Assembly (NCBI GenBank): GCA_021805565.1
Contig: JAJZFA010000043.1
Span: forward strand, 124,001 to 188,000
Direction of reading: 5' to 3'
Length of the DNA: 64,000 nt
Origin: Pseudomonadota bacterium
Lineage (GTDB): Bacteria > Pseudomonadota > Alphaproteobacteria > Acetobacterales > Acetobacteraceae
The notes below the pieces were generated by a model. It ran no database searches. It had not been told where the DNA came from and saw nothing but the letters and a program-made list of their open reading frames with translations. This document shows, piece by piece, positions 34,954-43,689 of the stretch. Both the position numbers and the translations under genes were made by a program. Position 1 is the stretch's first letter. Each line of letters starts with the position of its first letter.

Positions 34954-35020
34954 CCCCTGGGCCTTTGTGTGAGCGGGCAGCTTTACCGGCGTGCTGACGC
35001 GATGATGGCCGATGCTGTCC

Positions 35021-36088
35021 TTATCCACGCAATTGGGTGGCCCAACCGTGCGGGTCGGGGGCGGTGCCGTATTGGATTCCGACAATGGTATCATACAGCT
35101 TTTGGGTCAGCGTGCCGGTCTTGCCGCCGTTGACGACATAGCGTTCGCCTTTATAGCCCAGTTCCCCGACGGGGGAGATAACGGCGGCGGTACCGGTGCC
35201 CCACATTTCCAACGTGCCGGCGCGGGCGGCGGCAAGAACCTCATCGATGGAGACGGGGCGTTCGGACACGCGCAAGCCCCAGTCGCGCAGCAGGGTCAGA
35301 ACGGAATCGCGGGTAATGCCGGCCAGGATGGCGCCGTTCAAGGGCGGGGTGATCACCTCGTCGCCGATTTTCAGCATGATGTTCATGGTGCCGACCTCGT
35401 CGAGGTATTTGTGTTCGACGCCGTCGAGCCATAGCACCTGGGTATAGCCGGCTTTCTGTGCTTCCTCCGCGCCGAACAGCGACGCGGCATAATTGCCCGC
35501 CGTCTTCGCCGCGCCCAGTCCGCCTTTGACCGCGCGGACATACTGGTCCGACGCGAGAATGCTGACCGGGTTCATGCCTTCTTTGTAGTAGGCGCCCACC
35601 GGGCCGGCGATGACGTAATACAGGTAGCTGTGCGACGGGTGAACGCCCAGGAAGGTTTCCGTCGCGATCACGGTGGGCCGGATATACAACGATGTGCCGG
35701 GCAGCGACGGCACCCAGCGGCGATCGACATCCACCAGCGTGCGGATCGCGTTTTCGACCATTGCGGGGTCGAGTTCGGGGATACAAAGATAATGCGCCGA
35801 CCTGTTCAGCCGGCGTGCGTGGTCGCCGGCGCGGAACAGGCGGATCTGGCCGTCGGCGCCGCGAAACGCCTTCAGGCCGTCGAAGATCGCCTGACCGTAG
35901 TGCAGAACGCAGGTCGCGGGGTCCATGGTGAAAGGCGCGTATGGCTCGATTCGCGGGCTGTGCCAGCCCTTCCCGTCATCGTAGTTCATCAGGAACATGT
36001 GGTCGGAAAAGACCTTGCCGAACGTAAGGGATTCGTCCGCTGGGGTCGGTTTCGGGCTGGCGGTCCGGGTAATGGCAATCTGGGTCAC
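35021..36088 (-). CDS. ilvE: Branched-chain amino acid aminotransferase
   Basis: PLP-dependent class IV aminotransferase that interconverts leucine, isoleucine or valine with their 2-oxo acids. 355 residues, the length of the eukaryote-type BCAT2 group. Motifs: HYGQAIFDGLKAFRG, the PLP-Lys block AAKTAGNYAAS, and VLWLDGVEHKYLDEVGTMNI. The GTG at 36088 gives the expected N-terminus TQIAITRTASPKPTP; the ribosome-binding site is weak. Stand-alone gene, divergent from the PEP-CTERM gene. Possibly a housekeeping biosynthetic gene. Confidence 0.93.
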   Translation of the reverse strand: MTQIAITRTASPKPTPADESLTFGKVFSDHMFLMNYDDGKGWHSPRIEPYAPFTMDPATCVLHYGQAIFDGLKAFRGADGQIRLFRAGDHARRLNRSAHYLCIPELDPAMVENAIRTLVDVDRRWVPSLPGTSLYIRPTVIATETFLGVHPSHSYLYYVIAGPVGAYYKEGMNPVSILASDQYVRAVKGGLGAAKTAGNYAASLFGAEEAQKAGYTQVLWLDGVEHKYLDEVGTMNIMLKIGDEVITPPLNGAILAGITRDSVLTLLRDWGLRVSERPVSIDEVLAAARAGTLEMWGTGTAAVISPVGELGYKGERYVVNGGKTGTLTQKLYDTIVGIQYGTAPDPHGWATQLRG

Positions 36089-36295
36089 TGGTGTCTCGTG
36101 GTCTGGAATGGACGCTTCGCCTTGAACACTACGATATCGGGGCAGCGAAGGCCAATATGGCGTGCGGCCAGGCGCTATGCGCTGCTGCGCCGGGGTGTCG
36201 GAATTCTTTACACATGCTGGCGGGGCGATACCCGCTGGGCCTGGCAACTCGTTGATTTCGCGCCTGAGCTATCGGAGGCACGATTATTGCTCGAT

Positions 36296-36335
36296 AGTTC
36301 GAAGAGACAGTTTTTAGTTCCAAGAGACAGTTTTT
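36296..36335. repeat. 20-bp direct tandem repeat upstream of the PEP-CTERM gene
   Basis: Two 20-base units differing at one position, AGTTCGAAGAGACAGTTTTT and AGTTCCAAGAGACAGTTTTT. They end 32 bp upstream of the proposed start at 36368. Twenty bases is about two helical turns, which would suit binding of a regulator to both sites on one face; a chance duplication is also possible. Confidence 0.75.
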
Positions 36336-36367
36336 CGCAGAACCCCGGCTATCGACGCCTTGAAGGG

Positions 36368-37423
36368 ATGCAAGCCTTGCCGCCACTGACCATGTGCCGC
36401 CGACTTCTGGCGGCAACCGTTGTCATTCTAGCTGGTCAAACAGCCATCCGTCCCGCGGCCGCACTGACAATCCTGCCGGACTTCACGTCTTCGATTACCG
36501 GGGCGGCCAATGCGGCGGCGGTCGAAGCCGCGATCGATAACTCCATCGCCACGATCGATTCGTTGTATTCCAATACCGGCAGCATCTCGATCGTCTTCCA
36601 GCAAAGTGCGGGGACCTTTCTGGGTCAGAGCGAGACATTCGCTTCCCCGTTGACCTACTCCGCCTACGTCGCCGATCTGCGCGCCACATCCAGCCTGCAA
36701 CCCACCAACACGGTGCTGGCGACCGCCCTGGCAAACCTGTCCAGCGGCAACGATGCAAACGGTGCGAAGCCGGTCGCGGTCACCACGGCCGACGCCTTTC
36801 TGGCGCTGCGCCAGTCCGGCGCCACAGGCTGTTTCAACAGCAGCGGTTCCATCGTTTCCGGTTGCGGAACGAACTATTATGGCGTCATCACGCTCAGTAC
36901 CAGTTACACCATGAACTATGGCAAGACGGCGGTGGCCGGCGCGTATAGCGCGATCGATACCGTTTCGCATGAGATCGACGAAGTCCTCGGCGGCGGCGGC
37001 CAGGGATCGATGCTGAATGCGGTTGCCAACGCCAGCACGCCGCTTAACGGCTATGTGGGCGCGCTAGACCTGTACCGGTATTCCGCACCGAGGACGCCCA
37101 ACTTTACCACCGTGGCCTCCACAACCGCGCCGCCTTATTTTTCGGTGGACGGCGGCGTTACCGACATCGTCGGTTTTAACCAGTCCAGCGGCGGCGATTT
37201 CGCGGATTTCGCCACCGGTACAAACGTCCAGTCGGCATTCAGTTCGTCCGGGACCGTGGCGACCTACAACGCTGCTGCGCCGGAAACCGCGATGATGGCC
37301 TCCATTGGCTACAATCCTGTTATCGCGGGCGGTTCCAGCGTGCCGGAACCGGGATCCTTGGCAATCGCGGTGTCCGGACTGACCGGGTTGCTGGCGGTGC
37401 GGCGGCGGAAGACCGCATCGTAA
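36368..37423 (+). CDS. PEP-CTERM-sorted secreted protein, NF038122-type metalloprotease family
   Basis: 351 residues. An N-terminal signal peptide (CRRLLAATVVILAGQTAIRP...AAA) is followed by a Ser/Thr/Ala-rich secreted domain, and the C-terminus carries a PEP-CTERM sorting signal: VPEPGS, a hydrophobic helix SLAIAVSGLTGLLAV and an RRRK tail. The motif SHEIDEVLGGGG resembles the metal-binding region of a family of PEP-CTERM metalloproteases. The host must then encode an exosortase. Two starts are possible, 36368 and 36392. Likely an exported, envelope- or matrix-associated protein. Activity is unproven. Confidence 0.8.
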   Translation: MQALPPLTMCRRLLAATVVILAGQTAIRPAAALTILPDFTSSITGAANAAAVEAAIDNSIATIDSLYSNTGSISIVFQQSAGTFLGQSETFASPLTYSAYVADLRATSSLQPTNTVLATALANLSSGNDANGAKPVAVTTADAFLALRQSGATGCFNSSGSIVSGCGTNYYGVITLSTSYTMNYGKTAVAGAYSAIDTVSHEIDEVLGGGGQGSMLNAVANASTPLNGYVGALDLYRYSAPRTPNFTTVASTTAPPYFSVDGGVTDIVGFNQSSGGDFADFATGTNVQSAFSSSGTVATYNAAAPETAMMASIGYNPVIAGGSSVPEPGSLAIAVSGLTGLLAVRRRKTAS

Positions 37424-37488
37424 ACCTTCGATCGCGACCATAAGCGGCGACGGCGGCGCGGTCGCCCGATCGCGGTCGTGGTTCGTCG

Positions 37489-37576
37489 CATCGGGCCGTG
37501 CCCGTTTCGTCGCATCGGGCCGTGCCCGTTTCGGGGCATCGGGCCGTGCCCGTTTCGGGACATCGGGCCGTGCCCG
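37489..37576. repeat. 24-bp tandem repeat, four units
   Basis: CATCGGGCCGTGCCCG recurs at 37489, 37513, 37537 and 37561, exactly 24 bases apart, with variable 8-base ends; the last unit is partial. It lies 65 bp past the PEP-CTERM gene. No gene is assigned; the 8-residue periodicity in several frames is only a result of the 24-base unit. Confidence 0.9.
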
Positions 37577-37649
37577 CATGCCGTGGCTACCGATGGGCGC
37601 ACGTTCCCAGGTTAGGCGCCGTCCGGCCGAAGCCGGGCGGCGTGCGCCA

Positions 37650-37958
37650 TCACGCAGGCGACAATACGTGGATCGCGCGGCTGGCGATCATGTCCTTGGT
37701 CTTGGCACCGTAAGCGGCCATGTGAGGCGATGCGCCATGCGCCTTCAGGTGGTCCAGGCTTTCCCACTTTTCCAGCACCACGAATGTATCGGGACCGAAT
37801 TTGGTCTGGAACGGGCCAACGCCGTCGGTATCGGTCGCGGGACCGTATTCGATGCACCCGGCCTCGGCATGCACGGCCGGGACATTGGCGTGGAATGCCT
37901 CCAGGATTTTGTCCCGGTTGCCCGGCTTGGCGGTGATAATGGCGACGACGTGGATCAT
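37650..37958 (-). CDS. Antibiotic biosynthesis monooxygenase (ABM) domain protein, quinol monooxygenase-like
   Basis: 102-residue single-domain ferredoxin-like dimeric protein. Starts MIHVVAIITAKPGNRDKILEAF, contains FVVLEKWESLDHLKAHGASPHM, the typical ABM C-terminal pattern. Relatives include YgiN and small cofactor-free oxygenases, and many are of unknown function. Stand-alone gene on the minus strand. Confidence 0.88.
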   Translation of the reverse strand: MIHVVAIITAKPGNRDKILEAFHANVPAVHAEAGCIEYGPATDTDGVGPFQTKFGPDTFVVLEKWESLDHLKAHGASPHMAAYGAKTKDMIASRAIHVLSPA

Positions 37959-38268
37959 TGCGGCAGTTTCCTTCTATCGCGCAGGTGCGCTCGGTTGTTC
38001 GGGCTCGCGCTGCCGTGCATGGCTTGTTTCGCGTCACGCCGTCGCGCACCCGAGGCATCATGCGTCAAGTCCGCCCGTGCGCGAAGTCCGCGATGGCGTG
38101 ATCCGGCTGCTGTTCGGTCCATATCGCGATAAAACCGATCCGGTGCTACTCCGACACTGAGGATATGTCCGACGATTATCGCTTCGGGTCGCGGCGTCGA
38201 ATATGCCCCGAGGCGCGATTGAGCGGACAGCTTTATCCGCGTGCTACGCACTGACGACCAATCCTGCC
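37959..38268. other. Intergenic region without a recognised gene
   Basis: 310 bp between the ABM gene and the end of the GH13 gene. No supported ORF. It contains a 29-base sequence (38221-38249) that matches one at 34971-35000 at about 26 of 30 positions; both lie about 20 to 50 bp downstream of minus-strand genes. Confidence 0.6.
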
Positions 38269-39912
38269 CTAACCCGCCATTTCCTTCAGGCAGGCCGGTT
38301 TGTGGGCCACGATGGCGAACAAGACGCCGAAAGGCCGTAAACGGCCATCGCCGCCCAGGCAGTGCTCGAAGCCGCTGCCCGGCATCGGCGACAGGGGCCC
38401 ATACCCCGCTAAACTCAGCGTTGCGTCCGCATCCGACAGGTTGAACACCGCAATCACGCACTGGCCGTCATGTTCGCGCGCAAAACCGGCCAGAGGCGCA
38501 TCCAGCGGAAGTGTCCGCAGCGATCCATACAGCAGCGCCGGCACACCGCGTCGCCAGTGCAAGAATCGCCGGACCGCATGCAGCATCGACGAATCATCGG
38601 CGTCCTGCACATCGGCCGCCAGCGCGCGATGTACGTCCGGCATCGGCAGCCAGGGCGTGGCCGCCGAGGTAAAGCCGGCATGCGCGGCGTCGGCTCGCCA
38701 GGGCATCGGTGTCCGGCTGCCGTCGCGTCCGCGGAATTCCGGCCAGTACGCAAGACCGAACGGATCGCGCAGGTCGGTCTCCGACAGCACCGCTTCGGTC
38801 AGTCCGAGTTCCTCGCCCTGGTAGAGACAAACGCTGCCCCGTAACGACAGCGGCAGGGCCATCAGCATGCGGACGAAGGCAGGATCGGGCGGGGCGCTGC
38901 CGCCCGCCGGGTTCCAGCGGCTGATCGCCCGTTCTGCATCGTGGTTGCTGAACGACCAGCAGGCCCAGCCCTTCGTTCCGGCCAAGGCTACATCCCGCAG
39001 CAGCGCGGTCACCTCGGCCCATCCGAAGCGGTCGCGCAACGGACGGAGGGTGTAGGCCATGTGCAATCCATCGGCGCCTTCGGTCAGTGCGGTCACCCGC
39101 TGTAATGCGCCTGGCTGGCTGGAAATCTCGCCCAGCGCAACCGAACCAGGGTAACTGTCCATCAAGCCGCGAATGCGGGCCAGCAATCCAACCGTGTCGG
39201 GCTGTAGCATGTCCCAGTCGTGGCGCTGCATCCCGAACGGTTTCGTGGGTATGATCCCCGTGCCTGGCGCCGCCGGGTTTGGCCGCAGCGATGTGTCGTG
39301 CAGCAGGAAATCGATCGCATCCAGCCGGAATCCGTCCACGCCGCGATCCAGCCAGAACCGTCCGGTTTCCAGCAGCGCATCCATCGTGGCCGGATTGTGC
39401 AGGTTCAGGGCCGGCTGGCAGGACAGAAACCGGTGCAGGAAATACTGCCGCCGTCGCGGTTCCCAGGTCCAGGCCGCACCGCCGAAAACCGAAAGCCAGT
39501 TGTTCGGCGGCGTGCCGTCGGCACTGGGGTCGGCCCACACATACCAATCGGCTTTTTCCGCTGTCTGGCTGGACCGGCTGTCCAGGAACCATGGATGCCG
39601 GTTGGAGGTATGGCCCCAGACCTGATCGATCAGCACTTTCAACCCCAGTGCGTGGGCCTGCCGCACCAGGGCATCGAAATCCGCCATGGTGCCGAAGATC
39701 GGGTCGATATCGGTATAACTTGCCACATCGTAGCCAAAGTCGCATTGCGGCGACAAAAAGAATGGACACAGCCAGATCGCATCGGCCCCGAGCTGCGCGA
39801 TGTAAGGGAGTTTGGCGGTCACGCCCGGCAGGTCGCCGATGCCGTCGCCGTCCGTGTCGAGAAAGCTGCGTGGGTAAATCTGGTAGATCACCGCACCGCG
39901 CCACCAATCCAT
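38269..39912 (-). CDS. GH13 alpha-glucosidase / oligo-1,6-glucosidase family
   Basis: 547-residue cytoplasmic alpha-amylase-family hydrolase acting on maltose, isomaltose or trehalose-type glucosides. Motifs: [36 protein letters not shown] (region I/II), GFRLDAIDF with the nucleophile Asp near 200, LGEISSQP with the acid/base Glu, and [12 protein letters not shown] with the transition-state Asp. No signal peptide. GGAGACGAAC precedes the ATG at 39912. Stand-alone gene; no sugar transporter adjacent. Exact linkage specificity is not readable. Confidence 0.91.
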   Translation of the reverse strand: MDWWRGAVIYQIYPRSFLDTDGDGIGDLPGVTAKLPYIAQLGADAIWLCPFFLSPQCDFGYDVASYTDIDPIFGTMADFDALVRQAHALGLKVLIDQVWGHTSNRHPWFLDSRSSQTAEKADWYVWADPSADGTPPNNWLSVFGGAAWTWEPRRRQYFLHRFLSCQPALNLHNPATMDALLETGRFWLDRGVDGFRLDAIDFLLHDTSLRPNPAAPGTGIIPTKPFGMQRHDWDMLQPDTVGLLARIRGLMDSYPGSVALGEISSQPGALQRVTALTEGADGLHMAYTLRPLRDRFGWAEVTALLRDVALAGTKGWACWSFSNHDAERAISRWNPAGGSAPPDPAFVRMLMALPLSLRGSVCLYQGEELGLTEAVLSETDLRDPFGLAYWPEFRGRDGSRTPMPWRADAAHAGFTSAATPWLPMPDVHRALAADVQDADDSSMLHAVRRFLHWRRGVPALLYGSLRTLPLDAPLAGFAREHDGQCVIAVFNLSDADATLSLAGYGPLSPMPGSGFEHCLGGDGRLRPFGVLFAIVAHKPACLKEMAG

Positions 39913-40158
39913 GTTCGTCTCCTGGGTCTCTGTCGTACCAATACGTAACGAACACGGGTGTCGCGCTTCAACCGCAATTGTGGCGAAAGCACCGGCGGGC
40001 CGCGACCGATGCTCCACTTGCTGGCGGTGGGCGGCGGCGGTTACCATCCGTCCAAGCGCCAGAGGAGCGAAGCGGCGCAAAGGGCCGTAAGCCCCGCGTG
40101 TTTTGTGGATTGCCCTGGCGTGGCTATCGTGCCGGCATACCGAACGGAGCCAACGTGT

Positions 40159-40631
40159 ATGCTGATCAGGGAAGGAGCCGACAGAAACGACACAATCGAT
40201 CTGTTGCTGGCCGGTTGCCTGGCGGGCATCGCCGGGGCGCTGAATACCGCCGCGTTTTACACTGTGGGGTTTTTCTCTGCGAACATGACCGGCAATGTCT
40301 CGGCGCGTTCCGGTTCGCCGACGCTGGAATAATGGACGAAGGCGTTGTTTTACGTCTCCATCGTGGTGGTGTTCATGGGCGGTGCGATGTGCGCGGCACT
40401 GACGATCGACGCAGGGCGCCGCCAGCGTATGGCAGGTATATAGGCGTGCGCCATAGTGACGGAATCGATATTGCTGCTGGCCTTGGGGTATCCCGATCTT
40501 TGGGTTTTGTGGCGTTGGCGCGTGCCAGCGGTCATGCTCGGAGTGGCGTTTCCGATGGGATTTCAGAATGCGGTCGGCACGCGTATTTCGGGGGCGAAGG
40601 TGCGAACCACCCATATTTCGGGACTGGCCCC
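40159..40631 (+). pseudogene. YoaK/DUF1275 family membrane protein, decayed
   Basis: One frame from ATG 40159 reads [35 protein letters not shown], then a TAA (40330), an in-frame continuation with hydrophobic helices, a TAG (40441), and [23 protein letters not shown], the conserved C-terminal half of DUF1275 proteins. Two in-frame stops and truncation at the point where the broken livF copy begins show it is dead. It is unrelated to its neighbours. Confidence 0.85.
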
Positions 40632-41105
40632 ATTCCAGATAAGCAGCCCTGATTTCCGGGCGGGCCAGCAGGTCCAGCGACGGTTCGTCCAGCAATAAAA
40701 GCGCGGGGCGGGACATCGGCGCTCGGCCGATGGCCAACATCGGCTGCTCCCCGCCCGACAAGGTGCCGCCGCGCTGGGATATGCGCTCTTTACCCGGGAA
40801 ACAGGGCGAAGACCTGGTCCAGCAGGTCCGGGATTCCGCCTCGTCCGGCGACTTCCGCGCCTATCGGCAGATTTTCATGCACGGTCATACGGTTGAAAAT
40901 ATGCCGCCCTTCCGGCGCCTGGGCAAAGCCCCGCCGCATGATCGCATGCATCGGCCCTGGGGCGATGTCCTGCCCGTCATGGACGATACTGCCGGATCGC
41001 GCGCGCGGCGTGCCGCACATCGTCATCGTCAGGGTGGATTTGCCGGCGCCATTGGCCCCGATCAGGGTCACGATTTCCCCCGCATCCACCGTCAGATCAG
41101 CCCCG
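40632..41105 (-). pseudogene. Broken second copy of livF (internal deletion, frameshift, lost start)
   Basis: Nearly the same DNA as the intact livF at 43690-44412. It begins inside the gene (first ~26 codons lost), keeps Walker A GANGAGKST and DGQDIAPGPMHAIMRRG, breaks frame after VFALFPG, continues as [18 protein letters not shown]...LLLLDEPSL and then jumps to [13 protein letters not shown]. About 180 bp between LDEPSL and LLARPE are missing compared with the intact copy. No function expected. It marks a local duplication. Confidence 0.9.
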
Positions 41106-41164
41106 CCCTGATCTTGGTTCCGTCAAGCGAGCGTGCGGCTGACCGCACGCTCGCACTCATGGAC

Positions 41165-41461
41165 TTACTTCGCCATGAGTTCGTCGGACATCATCTTTCC
41201 ATCGTCCATTTTCATATCGTTCATCATCATCATCTTGCCGTCGTGCATCATCACGATCATGGGGCTTTTCATTCCCGTACCGTGCTTCATCATCGCGTCC
41301 TCCAACATTTTCATCTTCCCGCCGGAGGGAGCCATCGTCATCATTTGGCCGTCAGGTTGCACCAACATAAACGTGCCTTCCTCAATCCGCGAGCCTCCGG
41401 GGGCACCGGCAGCAGCAATCGACACGATCGCTAAGGTAACCAATATCGCCATTTTACGCAT
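41165..41461 (-). CDS. Small secreted methionine-rich protein
   Basis: 98 residues with an N-terminal signal peptide (MRKMAILVTLAIVSIAAAG) and a mature part very rich in Met, Lys and Asp: 23 Met in the whole protein, with clusters such as GKMMMMNDMKMDDGKMM and MMKHGTGM. Met- and His-containing clusters are common in periplasmic copper-handling or oxidant-scavenging proteins; this role is inference. No known family recognised. The gene stands alone 60 bp from the broken livF and is divergent from the LysR gene that pairs with a peroxiredoxin. Confidence 0.75.
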   Translation of the reverse strand: MRKMAILVTLAIVSIAAAGAPGGSRIEEGTFMLVQPDGQMMTMAPSGGKMKMLEDAMMKHGTGMKSPMIVMMHDGKMMMMNDMKMDDGKMMSDELMAK

Positions 41462-41906
41462 TGTGATCTCCTGTGGTGATGACTGTGAAAAAGCAGAACA
41501 AGGTCATGATATCGCCAGCTTGCGTAGTGTTTCCTCCTTCCCGCCTGCCCAAGCGACCATTTCTTCCGAAATCGCCGCGCAGCCTATCGAGCGGATCTGG
41601 CCATTTTTCATGAGGCGGCTTCGCGCGGCATCTGCCCCTCCAGCGAACCGGCGGTCTCGGTCCAGGGAGGCGCCGATGACAACGGCCGCATCGGCCCGAC
41701 CTGCATTTCGCTGGTGGCGATCATGATCATCCCCTGGTGCGGCAACCCGCTCCGATAACGCCTAGATGATGAAATGGCCGGCCGCGGACCAATACCCTGT
41801 CGCCATGAATCCGATTACCGCAGGGCATCGCTCCGCGCCGATAACCGATGCCTATCGTCTCCATGCGCATCGCGGGCTGTTCCGGGAAGCAATGCTCGGG
41901 TAACGT
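41462..41906. other. Intergenic region, nothing recognised
   Basis: 445 bp between the methionine-rich protein gene and the LysR gene. An open frame runs through part of it on the plus strand (ending near 41726), but its product has no recognisable feature. It presumably holds divergent promoters for the two flanking genes. Confidence 0.5.
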
Positions 41907-42827
41907 ATGGCTATGGAGATGAACCAGATCCGTTACTTTCTGGCAGTCGCGAAGGAGCTTCACTTCACGCGCGCCGCGGCGGCGTGCAATGTCTCGCAAC
42001 CAGCATTGACCAAGGCGATCAAGAAGCTGGAGGAGGAACTTGGCGGCTCGCTCTTCCTCCGGGAGCGGGCCACGACGCAGTTGACCGAGCTCGGGCGGCT
42101 GACGCTGCCGCCGCTGGAACGCGCATGGAGCGCGGCGTGGGAGGCCAAGAAACAGGCGGAAACGTTCCAGCGCCGTGCGTCGTCGCCGTTGCGCATAGGT
42201 ATTGAACTGTCGATTGCGTCGCAGCTCCTCCGGCCAGCGCTAAACGCGATCTCCCGTCATTGCGACGACGTTGACCTGTCGCTCTCGCAGGACGGGCAGG
42301 CCGAGATCTGTGCGGCGATGCTGGCCGGCGAACTGGACGTCGCGATGCTGGTGGAAGCCGGCACCCTGAGCGATCGCTTGCACCGATGGCCGCTATTCAA
42401 TGAGCGCTATGTCATTGCCTTTCCCTGCGACCATCCTTTTGCCAAGCACGAATCGATCGATGTCCACCAATTGCAGGCGGAGTGCCTGCTCATGTTGCGG
42501 CGCGCCGACTGTCCGGCCCGGCAAGCGTTACTTTCGTTACTTAAGCAGAACGACGTACGGCCCCGGCGTGAGCATCTGGTCGGCAATCAGGAACAACTGA
42601 TTGAGCTGATGCTCGCCTCGCTTGGGGTCTGTGTCGCGGGCGAGCAGATGCCGTTGCCGGCGTCCGTCGCAATCCGTCCCCTGACGCCCGAACCGGGCCC
42701 GCGGCGGATCATGCTCGTGGTGGCGGCCGGACGCCCGATTGGGCCGACCCCAGGAATTTTCATCAAGCAGATGCGCTCCCGGGCCTGGCCCCAACGTGTC
42801 GCGCCCGATGAGGGGATGATGCCATGA
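41907..42827 (+). CDS. LysR family transcriptional regulator
   Basis: 306 residues. The N-terminal winged helix reads MNQIRYFLAVAKELHFTRAAAACNVSQPALTKAIKKLEEELGG in outline; the C-terminal effector domain follows from ~90. Possible starts at 41907, 41913 and 41919. The stop overlaps the start of the downstream peroxiredoxin-like gene (ATGA), so the regulator probably controls, or is co-expressed with, that redox gene. OxyR-like conserved Cys pair is not evident. Confidence 0.92.
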   Translation: MAMEMNQIRYFLAVAKELHFTRAAAACNVSQPALTKAIKKLEEELGGSLFLRERATTQLTELGRLTLPPLERAWSAAWEAKKQAETFQRRASSPLRIGIELSIASQLLRPALNAISRHCDDVDLSLSQDGQAEICAAMLAGELDVAMLVEAGTLSDRLHRWPLFNERYVIAFPCDHPFAKHESIDVHQLQAECLLMLRRADCPARQALLSLLKQNDVRPRREHLVGNQEQLIELMLASLGVCVAGEQMPLPASVAIRPLTPEPGPRRIMLVVAAGRPIGPTPGIFIKQMRSRAWPQRVAPDEGMMP

Positions 42828-43489
42828 GCGCCCAGGTGGATGGTGGCGCGCTGGTCCCGCGTCTGCGCGCGATGATGGAGAAGCGGCCGGATTGGTACCG
42901 CTCGATCCTGACCAGACTTGCGTCCCGGCTGGACGGGGCAGCCTTGCCAGGCGTGCTCGCGGCCGGCGACACGATGCCGGATTTCGTGCTGCCCGATGCC
43001 GCGGACGACCTGGTCCAATCCGCCAGCCTCCGCGCGCGCGGCCCGCTCGTGGTGTGCTTTGTCCGCGGCGGCTGGTGCCCGTTCTGCGCCGCGACGCTGA
43101 CCGCGATGGATGCGATTTTGCCGCGCGTCGAAGCAGCGGGCGGTTCTCTTTTGGCGCTGACGCCCGACACCTTGGGGTACGGGGCGGAAATACAAAGTCG
43201 GCTCGGCCTGCGATTCAAAGTACTGTCCGACGTGGATTGCGGCGTCGCGCTTCGGTTTGGGGCTGCCTATCGCGTGCCGGCCGAGTATCGCGACGCACTG
43301 CTCAGCTTCGGAATCGATCTGCATAGCCGCCATGGCGACGGACCGGGCCTGCTGCCGATGCCCGCGACCTTTGTCTGTGACCGCGCCGGAATCATCCGCT
43401 TCGCGTTTGCCAGCGGCGATATCACGGAGCGAGCGGAGCCTGTAGTCGTATCCAAGCTTGTCGAAGCGCTTAGCGCCGCATGGGTATGA
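42824..43489 (+). CDS. Peroxiredoxin-like protein (AhpC/TSA family)
   Basis: 221-residue thioredoxin-fold protein. VVCFVRGGWCPFCAATL holds a Cys85-x-x-Cys88 pair, as in the AhpC/TSA-related group that also resembles redoxins; MPATFVCDRAGIIRFAFA is the conserved C-terminal block. It probably reduces peroxides or acts as a thiol oxidoreductase in the cytoplasm. Coupled with LysR by ATGA. The CxxC motif differs from the single peroxidatic Cys of typical 2-Cys peroxiredoxins. Confidence 0.88.
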   Translation: MSAQVDGGALVPRLRAMMEKRPDWYRSILTRLASRLDGAALPGVLAAGDTMPDFVLPDAADDLVQSASLRARGPLVVCFVRGGWCPFCAATLTAMDAILPRVEAAGGSLLALTPDTLGYGAEIQSRLGLRFKVLSDVDCGVALRFGAAYRVPAEYRDALLSFGIDLHSRHGDGPGLLPMPATFVCDRAGIIRFAFASGDITERAEPVVVSKLVEALSAAWV

Positions 43490-43689
43490 GCCAAAGATAA
43501 CGATGGCCCGGTGGACCGGATCGCGGTCGTCCTTCGGGCCGGTGTTTCAAGCGTCTCGGGGTTTTGTCGCGCTGACGGTGTTGGGCCAGTGCGCAAATCG
43601 CGGGTCGAGCCGGCCGGGGTTGACGCCGCGATCCGGGCGCAGGCCACGGTGGGGCATGTCCGATGGTTTCCACCCGGCACGACGGTGCT

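Noticed and set aside
34285-35094. Minus-strand frame of 269 codons
   Set aside because: Only its part near 34860-34953 continues the acyltransferase; the rest is an out-of-frame reading caused by the 31-bp duplication.
37489-37576. CRISPR-like array
   Set aside because: The units are directly adjacent 24-bp tandem repeats with no unique spacers of constant length and no cas genes nearby.
43490-43689. Small frames on both strands between the peroxiredoxin-like gene and livF
   Set aside because: No conserved motif, no ribosome-binding site and arginine/proline-rich products typical of GC-rich noncoding DNA.
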